Shown here piece after piece: positions 12,691 to 23,945 of a stretch of DNA of 64,000 bases. How positions within the stretch are numbered: the stretch's first letter is position 1; each line of letters opens with the position of its first letter. Below the pieces are notes generated by a model, which saw nothing but the letters and a program-made list of their open reading frames with translations, searched no databases and was not told where the DNA came from. Where the stretch lies: assembly GCA_020226215.1 (NCBI GenBank), contig CM035234.1, positions 73,301,135-73,365,134 on the forward strand, read 5' to 3'. This DNA is from Sindora glabra. Its lineage: Eukaryota > Streptophyta > Magnoliopsida > Fabales > Fabaceae. The translations under genes and the position numbers were made by a program.

Positions 12691-14035
12691 GGGCTAAATT
12701 ACATATTTAGTCTCCTAAATTGAATACATTTAATCTCTCCAAAAAGTAAAATTCTATTTTGATGCCCTTAAAATAAAAATTAACTTAAACGAAGTCTGTT
12801 TTATAAACTCTTATGAAGTTAAATACAGAGGTGCTAACAAAAAATTTTATTTGTCCAACACTAATCCATGGAGGCATCACATTAAACAGTTTGGCATCCA
12901 TACTTCTACAACACAAATCACAATCTTCCAAACATTAGAATATTAGGATATCCAAAATCAAAGTGTGCCTTTTTGGAGCTCAAAAAATTGAAGATTTCAT
13001 GAATTAACAAAAGATTTAGGATTGATATAAAGTTTTGGGTAATATTATAAAGAACTTAACCTTTTAAGAAACTGAGTGTTTTATTATTAAATTTCCTTTT
13101 TTCAAATCTTAAAATAAATAAATTAAAATTACAAATATAAATTTTAATGCAATAAATATGATCTAACGGATATACTTAACTTCTTAGGAAGTTGAGGATC
13201 CAATATCATTATCCTGAAATTTTTTCCCTCTTTATCATGGATTAATGAACCAGGTTCCAAATTTCTAGAAATGTAAATGCATTAATTTCTTCTAGAAACT
13301 CAATCTATGCTTCTTTCTCCATAATTATTGACTATCCAAAAAGGGAATTAAGCGGCAAATAGAGACGATAGTTGAAGAGATCACAAAAAGTATAAAGAAA
13401 AATGTTCTAGTAAAAGCCATCCAAAATAAAAACAAGAGATTGAATTTGAGCTGGATTTCATTTCATGGCTGCAATAGTTTGTTCATAAATTTCAAATTCT
13501 AGTACAACAATGTTATCCTCGAAGACAATCTCATAAAAGTAGTTGTTTTTGTCAGTGATCTGATCTTAAAAGGCAACAATGTCACTCACCTTGTATTGTA
13601 CGAGTTGTATATGAGCATAATGCATGCCATCATCATTCTTCATGAGGATCTAATCCCACCACTTTTTTTATCTGCACTATTTGGGGTGTGGATGCCATCA
13701 TCTTTCCTCCGACTAATGATTATCTCTTCCAATTAGGGTAAAAAAAAGTTGAAGTTACAAGGAATCTTGCATCTAGTATGGGGTGGCATGAAGACGCACG
13801 AGATGGTGAGTTGGAAAAATATGAACTCAGCATACTCTCTTCGATTAATGCCAATAGGGATGCCACCATGGACAAGTAAGTGCTAAGTTAACATTTCTAT
13901 AAGTAAGTTAATGGGAGTTAATAAAATGGACCTGACTTAGTATAATTTTTATTTTAAGAGAATCAAAATAGAATTTTCATTTTAAAAGAAACCAAATTCA
14001 TTCAAAACTTAAGGGGGGAAAAATGTAATTAAACC
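12691..14035. mobile_element. Long-TIR non-autonomous DNA transposon 4, possible MULE
   Basis: The left arm (12691-12875) aligns with the reverse complement of 13855-14035. Termini are GGGCTAAATTACAT and GGTTTAATTACATT; inner blocks include AAAATTCTATTTTGAT, CTTAAAATAAAAATTA, ATTTTAT.AACTC, GTTAA, TTGTCCA and CCATGG.GGCATC. The arms are about 180 bp. Flanking octamers AAAATGTT (12683-12690) and AAAATGCT (14036-14043) look like a target duplication with one mismatch. The roughly 1-kb interior is less AT-rich than its surroundings, especially 13.25-13.85 kb, so it may hold captured host sequence, but I recognise no gene in it. Arm length fits Mutator-like elements; an 8-bp duplication would also suit hAT. 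Confidence 0.75.
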
Positions 14036-14858
14036 AAAATGCTATTGGAGCTAATGGAAAAAGAATATAGTAGCCTATTGTAGAAGAAAATTTCTTATAT
14101 ATTCCAACTATGTCACCACATGTGTTTAATTATAGCTAATAAGTGAAGCATAATTGTCAATTTTATTGTCTATTTGTTAATTTTATGATATTTATGTAGA
14201 AGAATTTCTCCATTACAAATGAGGGATGCAATTTCCACTGCTAACCAACTAAATTGCCCTCAATTCATACGGTTTATTAGCAAGTAAAGTCTACTTGGGT
14301 TAAGTTTGCTTTCCACTAAACTAACATTTGGCAACATTTTGTTGGTAGACTTTCTTCTTCCTCTAACCATTCTTTTCAAAATTCTCTCCTTCCATTTCTT
14401 CCTTCTTTCATTTCTTCCATTTACGTCATTTCATTAGGGTAAATTGCATCCATCATAAATTTACCTTTTTTTAAAGAATTCACAAATTAGTTCTTAAAAT
14501 GCATTTCAAATAGTAACTAGCTAACAAAGAAAGGAAAGTTTTCAAATTGAAAAAGTTCTGAAATTACAACAATCAATATATTAATAATCATATAACTATG
14601 CTATAAAACTACAATAACCCCTTAAAAAAATAATCTATTAAGATTATGGATATGTAGCAATAATTTTGAGTGTATTGAGATCATTTTATTCCACATAAAA
14701 TGTTTGTTCTGTGATTCAGGGTTACAAAATCCATTGTTCACAATGCATAATTTTTTTTATAATAGTATAAGTAGTTAAACTCCTAGGTATATACATGCGA
14801 GGACCAAGGTTACAAAATCCTTTGTTTCACCATGCATAATGTTAAATTTACTAATAAT

Positions 14859-14870
14859 TGGCAATAGAGC
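14859..14870 (+). other. Degenerate primer binding site of Copia relic
   Basis: TGGCAATAGAGC, three mismatches from the usual plant Copia initiator-Met-tRNA primer site. It lies directly after the LTR-like segment and 17 bases before the gag ATG, which supports the reading of this region as a retrotransposon. Confidence 0.55.
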
Positions 14871-14886
14871 TTGTTCAAGTAAAGAA

Positions 14887-16210
14887 ATGGCTTCTACCAG
14901 GCTACAACAAATGTGAATGCAAATTTTCAAATTTAATGACAAAAATAATTTTACCATATGGAAATACTTGATAGAGCCATGTTTAACAAGTGATGGTAAT
15001 GGTTATGGAAAAATTTTGTAGAAAGGATTTGATGAACCTAAACTAAAAAATACACAATGAAAAAAAAGAAATGCAACATATTGATTGTGATTGGTCACTC
15101 AATGCAAAAAATTGCTTTTAATATCTCAATATGTAAAGCTAATGATCCTTGAAAAAAATTTCATGCCAAAACTACAAAAGAATGAAGGAAAATTGTACTT
15201 AAAATATATGAAGTTGTAGATCCATGAAGAGAACAATATTTTAAGAATTGAAAGGATATATAGTTTAAGCTCACGGAACAAGGACAAGATGAAAGTATTT
15301 TTTTTTATTTTTCACAAAAATTTTTAATTAAATATCGTAGGAAAAAACTTGTATACGTTGTTAAGTAGATTTGATTATGTGGTGACATTTATTGAAGAAT
15401 CCAAAGTTCTTTATATTTTGACTCTGAATTATTTACATGTTCATTGGAGTCATATGAGTTATGGAAAAATGAACAATTTTTTAGTCCAATGATACAAGTA
15501 TTAAAAGTTCAAACAAGCTTCCATAATGAGAAAGACACCACAAGATCAAAACCAAATTAGAGAGGCCAAAATTTCAAAAGTAAAAAATTTAAAACTAATC
15601 CAAAATTACCAATAAAATGTGATGATACTTGTTATGGTAAATTCAATACTCAACATTCTAAATGTAAAAAGTATAGTCATTATCAATTTAATTGCAAGTC
15701 GCATATTCAATGTCATGACTATAATATATATATATATATGCCATGATAGCAGAGAATGTTGTGTAAAAGTACAAAATTCAAGAAAGAGTCATTCCAAAGT
15801 TGCAAAAAATCATGAAAATGAACAAACTTTATTGATAACCAATCATGCAACTTTTGATAGCAATGACAATCAATGGTCTTTATATGTATGTTGTAGTAAT
15901 CATCTAAGTACGGGCAAACAAATCTTTCAAAATTTAGATGAGAACTTCCAAACCACAACTAAGCTTGGTGATGATTCAAAATTTTTAGTCATGGAAAAGA
16001 AAATTATAGATATTATATTAAAGAATAGGTCACTTAATTACATTTCTGGTGTGATTTATATTTAAAAAATTAGCCAAATTTTGTTGCACCGTTGAGCAAC
16101 TATTACAAAAAGATTACAACTTACACTTAAATAGGTTGTATCATTAGTGATGAAAAATTAGGAATAATAATTAAGACTTTAAGCAATCGTTTGTTTTGCA
16201 TATAAATTAG
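14887..16210 (+). pseudogene. Copia gag-protease remnant, Tnt1-like
   Basis: An ATG at 14887 opens a gag-like N-terminus that is stopped after nine codons. Downstream in the same frame is a stretch resembling the Tnt1-type start of Gag (KFNDKNNFTIWK, about 14928-14963). Further pieces in shifting frames resemble the Gag core (FDYVVTFIEESK, about 15370), a damaged nucleocapsid Cys/His region (about 15640-15720) and the protease to pre-integrase region (SNHLSTGKQIFQNLDENF, about 15897-15950). The catalytic Asp of protease is replaced (YVCCSNH). The plus-strand frame 15619-16065 is the longest open remnant. Integrase, RT and RNase H are not recognisable, so the copy is internally deleted as well as mutated. 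Confidence 0.7.
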
Positions 16211-17500
16211 ATATGATATTCCCTCATGTTATAATGTTACTAAAGCAAAGACTTCAAAATCCCAAGTATCCTTAGTTACAAAAGAGAAGAACCTTCTTAG
16301 TGAGTTTTGTCAAAAACTTGAGGAAAAAAAATCAAGATTTGATACTGGAGTATGAAAAGAAGTTAAAAGTAAAAAAAGAATAAGAAGAAGCTTTAAAATA
16401 CAAAAATGAAAACCTCAACACTAAAACTACTAAGAAATCTATCTTATAAAGCTAGTAAAGGAGTTGAAGAGAAATTTAAAGATAGTTTGAATGTAGTCTA
16501 AAAGAAAACGTTGGAAGTACTCCAACAACTGCTTCTTAAAGGTGAAGTAATATTAAATTCAAAATTCAAATATGCAAGAGGTTCATGATAGAGATTCAAT
16601 GATGAATGAAAAGGTAATACAACTTTAATAAAAGTTACAAGTTGCCCTGATCAAAGGGAAAGAAGTTCACAAAAAAAATTGAAATGAAAAACCATGTTCA
16701 AGAATTTTTTTTTTAAGAACTAGGTTTAAGGGATGCTATTGGAAATGTTACACTAGGTTTTCAACTGGTCACCATAGTAAACCACTTAATTAATAGGAAG
16801 AGAGTCCATCCTAGTAACCCATTCCTTATCCTAATAACTTTGAATAGTCAATAAATTGTTTAAATATTAAGAAGCCTAGTCCTTGTGCTTTAGTTGTCTA
16901 AATAAATGGAGTTTATAAATAAGGTGTCAAACAAACTCTAGTCTATGGATTTGTCTATACATTTTGTGGATTTTGACAAATTCAAACCATCCTAAATTAG
17001 CTTCTTCTTTTTTTCACAAGTAATACAAATTTATACAAATTAGTACGTGAACTTGTAATTAAAATTCACCTATCGATCCATGAACTTTGGTGATTTGAAT
17101 CCCTTAAATTGTGGCTTGTTTTATTTATAAGTAATTTGAACTTATTAGTCAATGATGGATCCATATTTAATTTGATCTATTCATTTTACACCCACCCCTA
17201 CCTATAAATATGAGACTTTTATTTTGGTTTTAAGAGAGAATCAAAATAAGAAAAATTGAGAGTGTGATCAATTGGAATGCAAAGTAAGAAAGAGTGTTAA
17301 TAAGGAAAGGGAAAAAAAAACAAAAACTCCAACTATTTGTGTGTTTTTAGTTTTGTCAAGATATTGTTCATGTGCTTGAGTTACAGAATTTTTGAGTGTA
17401 TTAAAATTATTTTATTCAATAATGAAATATCTCTTGTATGATTAAGTGTTACAAAATTCATTATATTAGTATGCGCAATTTTAAATTTATCAACATCGCC

Positions 17501-18966
17501 AGGAAGTGTGTTTCAACTTTAACAAAACCTCAAAAATACAAACTTACGATCTCGATTAATCTCTTAAAGTGCCAAAAATGTGCTTCAAATCCATAGTTTG
17601 CATCTCCAAATAATTGTGGGGTTGAGATTTAAATAGCACGAATGCAAATTGTGCTATCCACAATACTTCTTTTTTATTGGAATACTGCTTGATTTATGAA
17701 GGGGTGGGGAGTTTTATTTTCTATCCCATAAAAATAAGATATTTGTAATATATTCCTCACAAATAAAAAACTTCAAACAAATAAACATTAATACAAACAC
17801 AAAAGTTTCCATTGCAGTCCAAAGTTACCCAGTGACTAATGGACCCATGAGTAAGATATCTGCAAGAAACTTGCAACCCATCACAAATAAAAGCTACGCA
17901 AAAACTGATTGTTCTAGATTGCACAAAAATGCCCATTAGAAAGAAATATTTGTAAAGAGAGAGGAGATGTGAATCCGTTGAAAGGAGGTGTAGATATGAT
18001 TTTGCAAATTCGGTGTAGAGTGGTGTTTGATCGGATACAAATTTGAAAAAGAATAGCATATGCTTATTGCTGATCAAATAGTTGGGCTGCTAGTTTTGTA
18101 TCTCTTGCTCTTCCTTTATCTTCCCTTTATCTCTTGTCTAATCTCATCAGATTTGTTTGCTAGCGTTATTTATTTATTTATCTTTTTTTCCTGGTGAAGA
18201 GAGGAAGGATAATGAAGAAAACCATCATAAAAATAGAATTTTCCTTTTATTATAGGCAACCTAAGTTTGGTCAATCTCTTTGTAAAGTTAACTTAACCTA
18301 GATGGCTTCCACAAAAACTAATAAACGTCTCTCATGGAAGCATTACTCCTTCCTGACATCTATAATGCCCAGTCCAGCAAAAACACTTGAAAATGTCAAT
18401 ATCTGTGCGATTGAAAAGAAACGTCCTTAGGTGAATCATAAGAAATGGAAGGGATTAGAAGAACCCAGAAAAATGTGTTTTGAGAGTAAATTTTAGATCT
18501 AAAATTGTAGATCTGGAAGTAGGAGAAACGGGGGAAAATAGATCTTGAAAGGGAGAGAGAGATAAAGAAAGAAGCCAGAGAAATGAAAGGAATATTAGTA
18601 AAATTGTGAAACTTTTAGACTTATAATAAAAATATAATATTTACATGTGTATTGATTTTCAGTAATCATTACGAAATTTTCATACTTATAAAATTAACGA
18701 TGTTCTATCAGTTTATGAGGTGCTATCGGCAGCACAGCATTGACCATGCTTCCGAAGTCTCTTCTTAATTGTGGCCTCCAACTTTTAGTTTTTGTTTTAC
18801 TTATTTTTAAGTTTTTTTAAGTGGAATTTCATCAAATAAGATGAGGAATTTTTTAAAAATAACGTATATATATTCATGGATTTATATATTAAATCTGTTA
18901 AAAATTGGCGGGGCTAATCTTGTGTTTTGGTTTCTCTCTGTCATTTTCCTAAGTACTTACGCCCAG
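17501..18966. other. Intergenic, no supported gene
   Basis: A minus-strand open frame at 17757-18077 has no homology I recognise. The segment 18300-18600 is purine-rich and less AT-rich, resembling a 5' leader, but no gene follows that I can support other than the exon-like pieces at 18967. Confidence 0.5.
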
Positions 18967-19431
18967 GTTGACCCTCTGGAAGCATTTCATCCAAGACCAC
19001 TCCAGCATGTCAATCATGGATCAAATGTGACAGTCCAGCGTATTCATAAAATATTGGAGAATGATAGACGAGTTAAAGACATGGATACCCCTAGTCCTAG
19101 TACAAGCATGATAAAAGTGGTCAATTACATTTCATTTTATCTAAATGTAAATGAACGTACACGTACGTAGTAAATAAGCCATCATTGAAATTCATTCAAC
19201 TCTTTTGGTTCATAGAGTTAGGTTAATTTTCGAGTTAAATTATGGGTGATTCGTAAGATTACTCCATTCATTTCTAACATTATTTGACATGTAAAAAAAG
19301 ATATTTTAGATAATTGTCCAAATGACACCTCTCCAGCCATGCCTAAGCTTTGCATTCAAGAAAGAAAGATTAAGGTAAAGACATTTGAGGCCCCCAGTGA
19401 GGAAATAATAGCAGGAACCAAAATTAAAGAA
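18967..19431 (+). pseudogene. Unrecognised exon-like pair, probable gene fragment
   Basis: Two stretches read like real protein. The first (18967-19117) follows a good 3' splice site (TTACGCCCAG) and encodes a polar segment starting VDPLEAFHPRPLQHVNHGSN and ending near TPSPSTSMIK. The second (19337-19431) follows CACCTCTCCAG and encodes MPKLCIQERKIKVKTFEAPS, then an EEIIAGTKIKE end. Their residue mix is unlike translated AT-rich noise. The 5' splice sites are poor, and the phase that joins the pieces needs a non-GT donor, so this is probably a decayed fragment. I do not recognise the family. No neighbouring exons were found. Confidence 0.4.
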
Positions 19432-19491
19432 GTTTATATATATATATATATTTCCATCGTATGTTACAACTCGAATTCCATGTTCTCATTA

Positions 19492-19597
19492 ATTAGTAAC
19501 GTGGCAAAGATTTCATCCACTCAAAATGCATCCCTAGCTTATGTATTAAGATTATATTGATTAGTAACATGGTAATTTCATCCACTTAAAATACTTC
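19492..19597. repeat. Short direct duplication, spacing 68 bp
   Basis: ATTAGTAACGTGGCAAAG...TTTCATCCACTCAAAAT at 19492 recurs as ATTAGTAACATGG...TTTCATCCACTTAAAAT at 19560. Likely a decayed tandem duplication. Confidence 0.7.
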
Positions 19598-19772
19598 TTT
19601 AAGAAATGAATTAAAATCATTAGTGGTAGATTCGGATTTTAAAAATTAATAGAACTAAATATATTTTAATATTTTAGTAGAGACAAAATTTATAAATTAA
19701 TGAAAATACTTTGAATGGTATATATAATTTTATATGATATTTTGAAATAAAATATTATCAGGGCCGGCTGAG

Positions 19773-22700
19773 TTAGTAAGCAAAAGAAACCCCCTCGAGG
19801 TACTTGGATGATCTCATTCTACCCGCAGCCCTATCGGACCATTGGTAGACATCTGTTACAGTATTGACTCTGGATACCTCATCTCCGGCGGCTTCCCATT
19901 CTTCCAATGACTCTAATTCACTGCCATCTTCGCTGTCTTCATATCTATTGTTGGATTTAAAAGAGTTCTGAGGATGCAACCGATTCCTCAGCTGCCGATT
20001 ATTGCCGGATTGGGAAATGGACAAAACAGGCTGATCATCGTTCAGGAACAAACATATGACTGCACAATCATCAATCTTGGCTTCAGGATATTTATATCTC
20101 CAGGTCCTAACGGCATGCTTGACCAAAGTTTTGGCTGCAAGGGACCTCGACGGTGCTGAAGCAACTATATCTATTACTTCAGCATTTGACAACACATCCC
20201 AAATCTGTGCAAAAGACAGAATTATCAGTATTATGATGAATTCTATGATATTCTCAGGATTTAAAATCCGCAGCGATATAATAATTTCAAATGCTGTTAG
20301 ATTAAAATCGTTTAATTATATTCGTTAAAAAAAAAGGACAATTGCTATTAAATAGTTTTAATTTAATGGTTTTTGAAACTTTCATGCCACTCTTAATTTT
20401 AAAATCCAAAAGATACCACAAATACCCAATATTATGAATTATTTTTCCCTCCGACTTCTGAAAGAAAATTCTGGTTTCTGATGTATTCATTGCTTATGGA
20501 ATGAGATAACAATTACTGTGATTATAGCCCCACAAATGCTTCATTGCTCATATTATTTGACCATATATTTATTTCTTTTAGTCATATTTATAGCTAATAT
20601 ATAGTTCGAGCATCAAACAAAGTTGAAATTCTGAATTTACCCCATCAGTTGCCAAAACCACAAATTCATCTTGCTCGGTTAGGTTCCGATAAGAGACATC
20701 AGGAATTGAGATGAGACCATAATCTTTAAGGCAAAAATCTCCAAAGGCTCTGGACATAGCTAGTCCGGGGCAGTCTTCATCGGGCATCCACATTCTGTAC
20801 ACTTCCGGTTCTTGTTTTGTCGGAAAAATCCTACCATCACAAGTACGGATTCGCGAAGCTTCACCTGATTAACATCATAGAAAAGAAATAGAAGAGGAAA
20901 AAAAGAAAACCTTATCAGACTTAGATTTCATGAGACCATTAGGCAACATAGTTGGAGCCGAATGTCTCAACCTACCTGGAACACTTGGTTTCAAGTCAAC
21001 TGTGAGTTGAACCGGAATATGTTGGTTGTTGTCTCCTCTTGTGCAAAGAACTGCTCGAGAATCGCCTAAATTGCCAATTATCAATCGATCGCCCTACAAA
21101 GAATGGAAAAAGAGGAGATAATTTTTTATGTTAGAAAATCTGAATTTTAAATTGTAGTTACGATTTTGCTGCAATTAGTAAATCATTATAATGCAAAATT
21201 ATGAAAAATTACGAATGTGGTGTATTTCCCGACCGCAGTTGCAATTTAAAACATGAACGTAATAAATTTGAGAATGTCTAACAATACCTGTTTAATGACA
21301 GTTACAGCGGTGCTCCCACTGCAAAAACTGTCAGTGTTAATATCACGAGCAACGTCTATATCAGTTTCAGTGAAGGACTTAAAAAAGCATCCTTCCCATT
21401 GAGCTGTAGGCATGTTATGATTTTTGGTGGCCTTCTGTCGGGACATCTTAATTGTTGCAGAGAGTTTTGTGGGTAAATTATCTCGGATATAATGCGACAC
21501 CTTGTGACCAAAAGGACCATGACCATCGAACACACCACAGAAGATCATATCTTTTTCCCCAGCGAAGTCCTAGTAATATATCATCCCAAATATTAATCCA
21601 CATGATGTATGCTTTTTGCAATGCAAATATTATGCTTGATGAAACCATATGACAAAGAAGAAAAACATCAAAAACACAAAACCCTTTTACTGTGTTTGGA
21701 TTTGAAAATGGAGATCGGTAATTCAATTATCAAAGAATTAAGTTTTATAAAGTAAAATACTTTGTATGACAATAATTAGATAGACTTTATAAATTATTTA
21801 AGTATTCTAAATAAAGAATTCAAGTTATGAAATTTGTCATTTAAAATTCAATTAAAATAGATGTTATTTTATAAATTTCATATTTATTCTTAAAACATCA
21901 CATTGACTATCATCCTCATTCATAAAAATTAAGTAAAGATATCATTTTTTGCGTGTAAAACCTTAAAATTCTTAATATTTTTTAAATATTTTATTCAAAC
22001 ACAATATTAATTTGACCATTCAAGTACAAAGGTAATTATTGAATTAGACAAATATTGTATTCAATTCCTAGGAAATAATGCACTGAGAGGGATTGACTCA
22101 TGGGGCTTTTCGACATTTTTAACTGCTTTAAGGAAATCAAAATAATTTATGGCTCCTTTTATTCCAACCGAAATTTTTTTCAGTAAAATATGATTATAAA
22201 ATAATAAAATGAAGAAAAATATTTTATTTATTTAATATTAAAATGATCTCATCAATATACATATAAATCATAATTTCTTATGGAAAATACCTTTCCAAAA
22301 AATGGTAAATAGTTTACAATCAGCTTGTTCTCGCCATACATTAAAATGTATAAATATGAGATTAAGCTAGAATGCACAACGTGAAGAAAAAAGGAAATAA
22401 TTTATACTTTTTCCATACATAACACGGCATCATCATAATTTTTTTCTCAAAGATAATGAACACGAGTAGTGATCAAAATGATTAGAGAATGGACACATTA
22501 AAGAGAAAACAAAGAAATACAAAGGCAATGAAACATTGTCCATTCAATTCAATTCACCAAAATCTGATTACTAATGAAACAAAACAATTGACGAAGAAAC
22601 CAATCAATCATTGAGAAGAGAACACAGAATCAGACATTAGAGCTAGAAATTCAAAAAAATATAAAAATTAATAAAAATGAAACAAGGAAAATATATCAAA

Positions 22701-22947
22701 CTCCATATTCCCATGCACGAAAAGGCCTTACCTCCCAAACTGTCAATGCATCTTGATTGACATTTTTAATTCCCTGTTGGCAATACATTGAAACAAACCT
22801 TGAGGATCCTGCTAGCCTAATTTTGGGTTGACCGTACGCAAATTCAATAAAATTTTTCGAATCACGTTCATATTCTTTCTCATCTTCCTGATCTCTTTCC
22901 ACATCTCTACGTACAATATTGATCCGGCAACTGCAACACCCACCCAT
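19773..22947 (-). CDS. Protein phosphatase 2C (PPM family), clade E-like
   Basis: Mg/Mn-dependent Ser/Thr phosphatase. Five exons on the minus strand: 22947-22732, 21569-21288, 21093-20976, 20864-20641 and 20204-19773, all GT-AG. They join to an open 423-residue frame. The N-terminus MGGCCSC fits N-myristoylation at Gly2 plus palmitoylated cysteines, as in plasma-membrane clade E PP2Cs. Catalytic motifs are intact: NVNQDAL (D66), VFDGHG (D87, G88), GSTAV, NLGDSRAV, GLAMSRAFGD, LATDGIWD (D279) and KIDDCAV (D325). The roughly 95-residue tail is acidic (EDSEDGSELESLEEW) and ends with VSRVNTVTDV, resembling tails of this clade. Intron 1 is 1162 nt and carries a MITE-like repeat. Family knowledge suggests signalling at the membrane; the specific substrate is not evident. 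Nothing in the sequence argues against a functional enzyme. Confidence 0.93.
21691..22075. repeat. MITE-like repeat in PP2C intron 1
   Basis: Left end TGTTTGGATTTGAAAATGG...GGTAATTCAATTAT and right end GTAATTATTGAATTAGACAAATATTGTATTCAATTCC are partly inverted copies (TAATTCAAT against ATTGAATTA). It is AT-rich, non-coding and lies wholly within the intron, so splicing of the host gene need not be affected. Confidence 0.4.
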
Positions 22948-23355
22948 CTAAGAAAGATCTAAAATAACAATTCCCAAAAAAAAAAATAAAAAAAAATTCC
23001 AATCCCCCCAAAACCCAACAAACTCTTGAATGAATCCAGAAGATATTGGGGGGAATGGAAAATTTTTCAAGACTGTTGAAGTTGAAGAGGGATAAAAGGG
23101 TAAAGGGTGGGGCTTGCAGAGGCTAGAGAAAAAGTGGGCATAGCCGACACAGCTGAGGAGGAGATGAAGAAAGAAGAGAAGAGGGAATTGTCCTGATCAT
23201 GCCGCTGGCCCCGTTCGGAATTGGAATGATTTCTGAGAAATGAAAGGGGCGAGCTCTTTGGGGTGCCCATTGTGAGTATATCGGTTGGCGTAACTGCAAA
23301 TTTGCTAAATACAAAGTTGAAACTTGAACCTCAAAAGTCAAAGTTTACTTTTTGA

Positions 23356-23385
23356 ATTATTATTATTATTATTATTATTATTATT
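23356..23385. repeat. (ATT)10 microsatellite
   Basis: Ten ATT units about 400 bp upstream of the PP2C start codon (minus-strand gene). Confidence 0.9.
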
Positions 23386-23589
23386 TAAAAAACTGGTGTT
23401 TTCAAGGTTAAATTATTCTTTTAATTCTTGTAACTTTATTCAATTTTTTATTTTTAATTAAATTTTTATAAAGATTTATAGTTAAAAATCGAGTGAAATT
23501 ATAAAAAAAAGTAGAATTATGTAAAAAAATTTTAATGGTACAACATATCAAACAGGTTTGAATGAATATTTAAGTTCATTAAATTGTTC

Positions 23590-23945
23590 AAATTTCTGGT
23601 AACTAGTTCATATAAAAAAACAACTTCTCAGTAAATAATTTTTTATATAAACTTTTCAAAAAATTCTCAAAATTATTTTATTGCCTTCAATTTTGATATC
23701 TTAAGAAATATTAATAAAATAATTATTATATTCTTAATATTATTATAATATAAATTAATAAATTTTAATTATTATTAATTAAATTTAATGAGGATAATTT
23801 TACTATTGTATTCATAAATAGTATGAGAAGTAAAACTTACCTAAGACAAAGATTTATAAGTAAATTTTTATATTTTGTAGGAAATAGGATTATTTTTCTC
23901 AATTTCTTAGATTATAACCAATTAAACAACTCATTCTTTTTTTAT
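23590..23945 (+). repeat. MITE-like repeat, family C, copy 2
   Basis: Shares ATAATTTTTTATAT.AACTTTTC, AAGAAATATTAATAAAATAA, TATTATAATATAAATTAATA, GATAATTTTACT and GAGAAGTAAAACTTAC blocks with the copy at 25440-25850 and, more weakly, 2310-2700. Same orientation as both. Confidence 0.6.

Larger units (their letters stand above)
14658..17500 (+). mobile_element. Old, degraded Copia retrotransposon relic
   Basis: Gag-pol fragments at 14887-16210 lie between two related LTR-like pieces. The segment 14658-14760 resembles 17384-17485 (TTTTGAGTGTATT, ATTTTATTC, GTTACAAAAT.CATT), and 14832-14857 resembles 17471-17496 (ATGC..AAT.TTAAATTTA). The left piece has an extra internal duplication of about 79 bp (GGTTACAAAATCC at 14729 and 14808). 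A degenerate primer site follows the left piece. The outer LTR ends are uncertain; the 3' LTR may begin near 16734 after the purine run AAGGGA. Confidence 0.7.

Noticed and set aside
14040..14049. 5' LTR start of the Copia relic at TGCTATTGGA, shared with 16734
   Set aside because: The match is short, overlaps the possible target duplication of transposon 4, and the following sequence does not align convincingly.
15719..15958. Minus-strand frame opposite the Copia relic
   Set aside because: It is a shadow of the plus-strand gag-protease remnant.
17757..18077. 106-codon minus-strand frame
   Set aside because: No family resemblance and no promoter or exon context.
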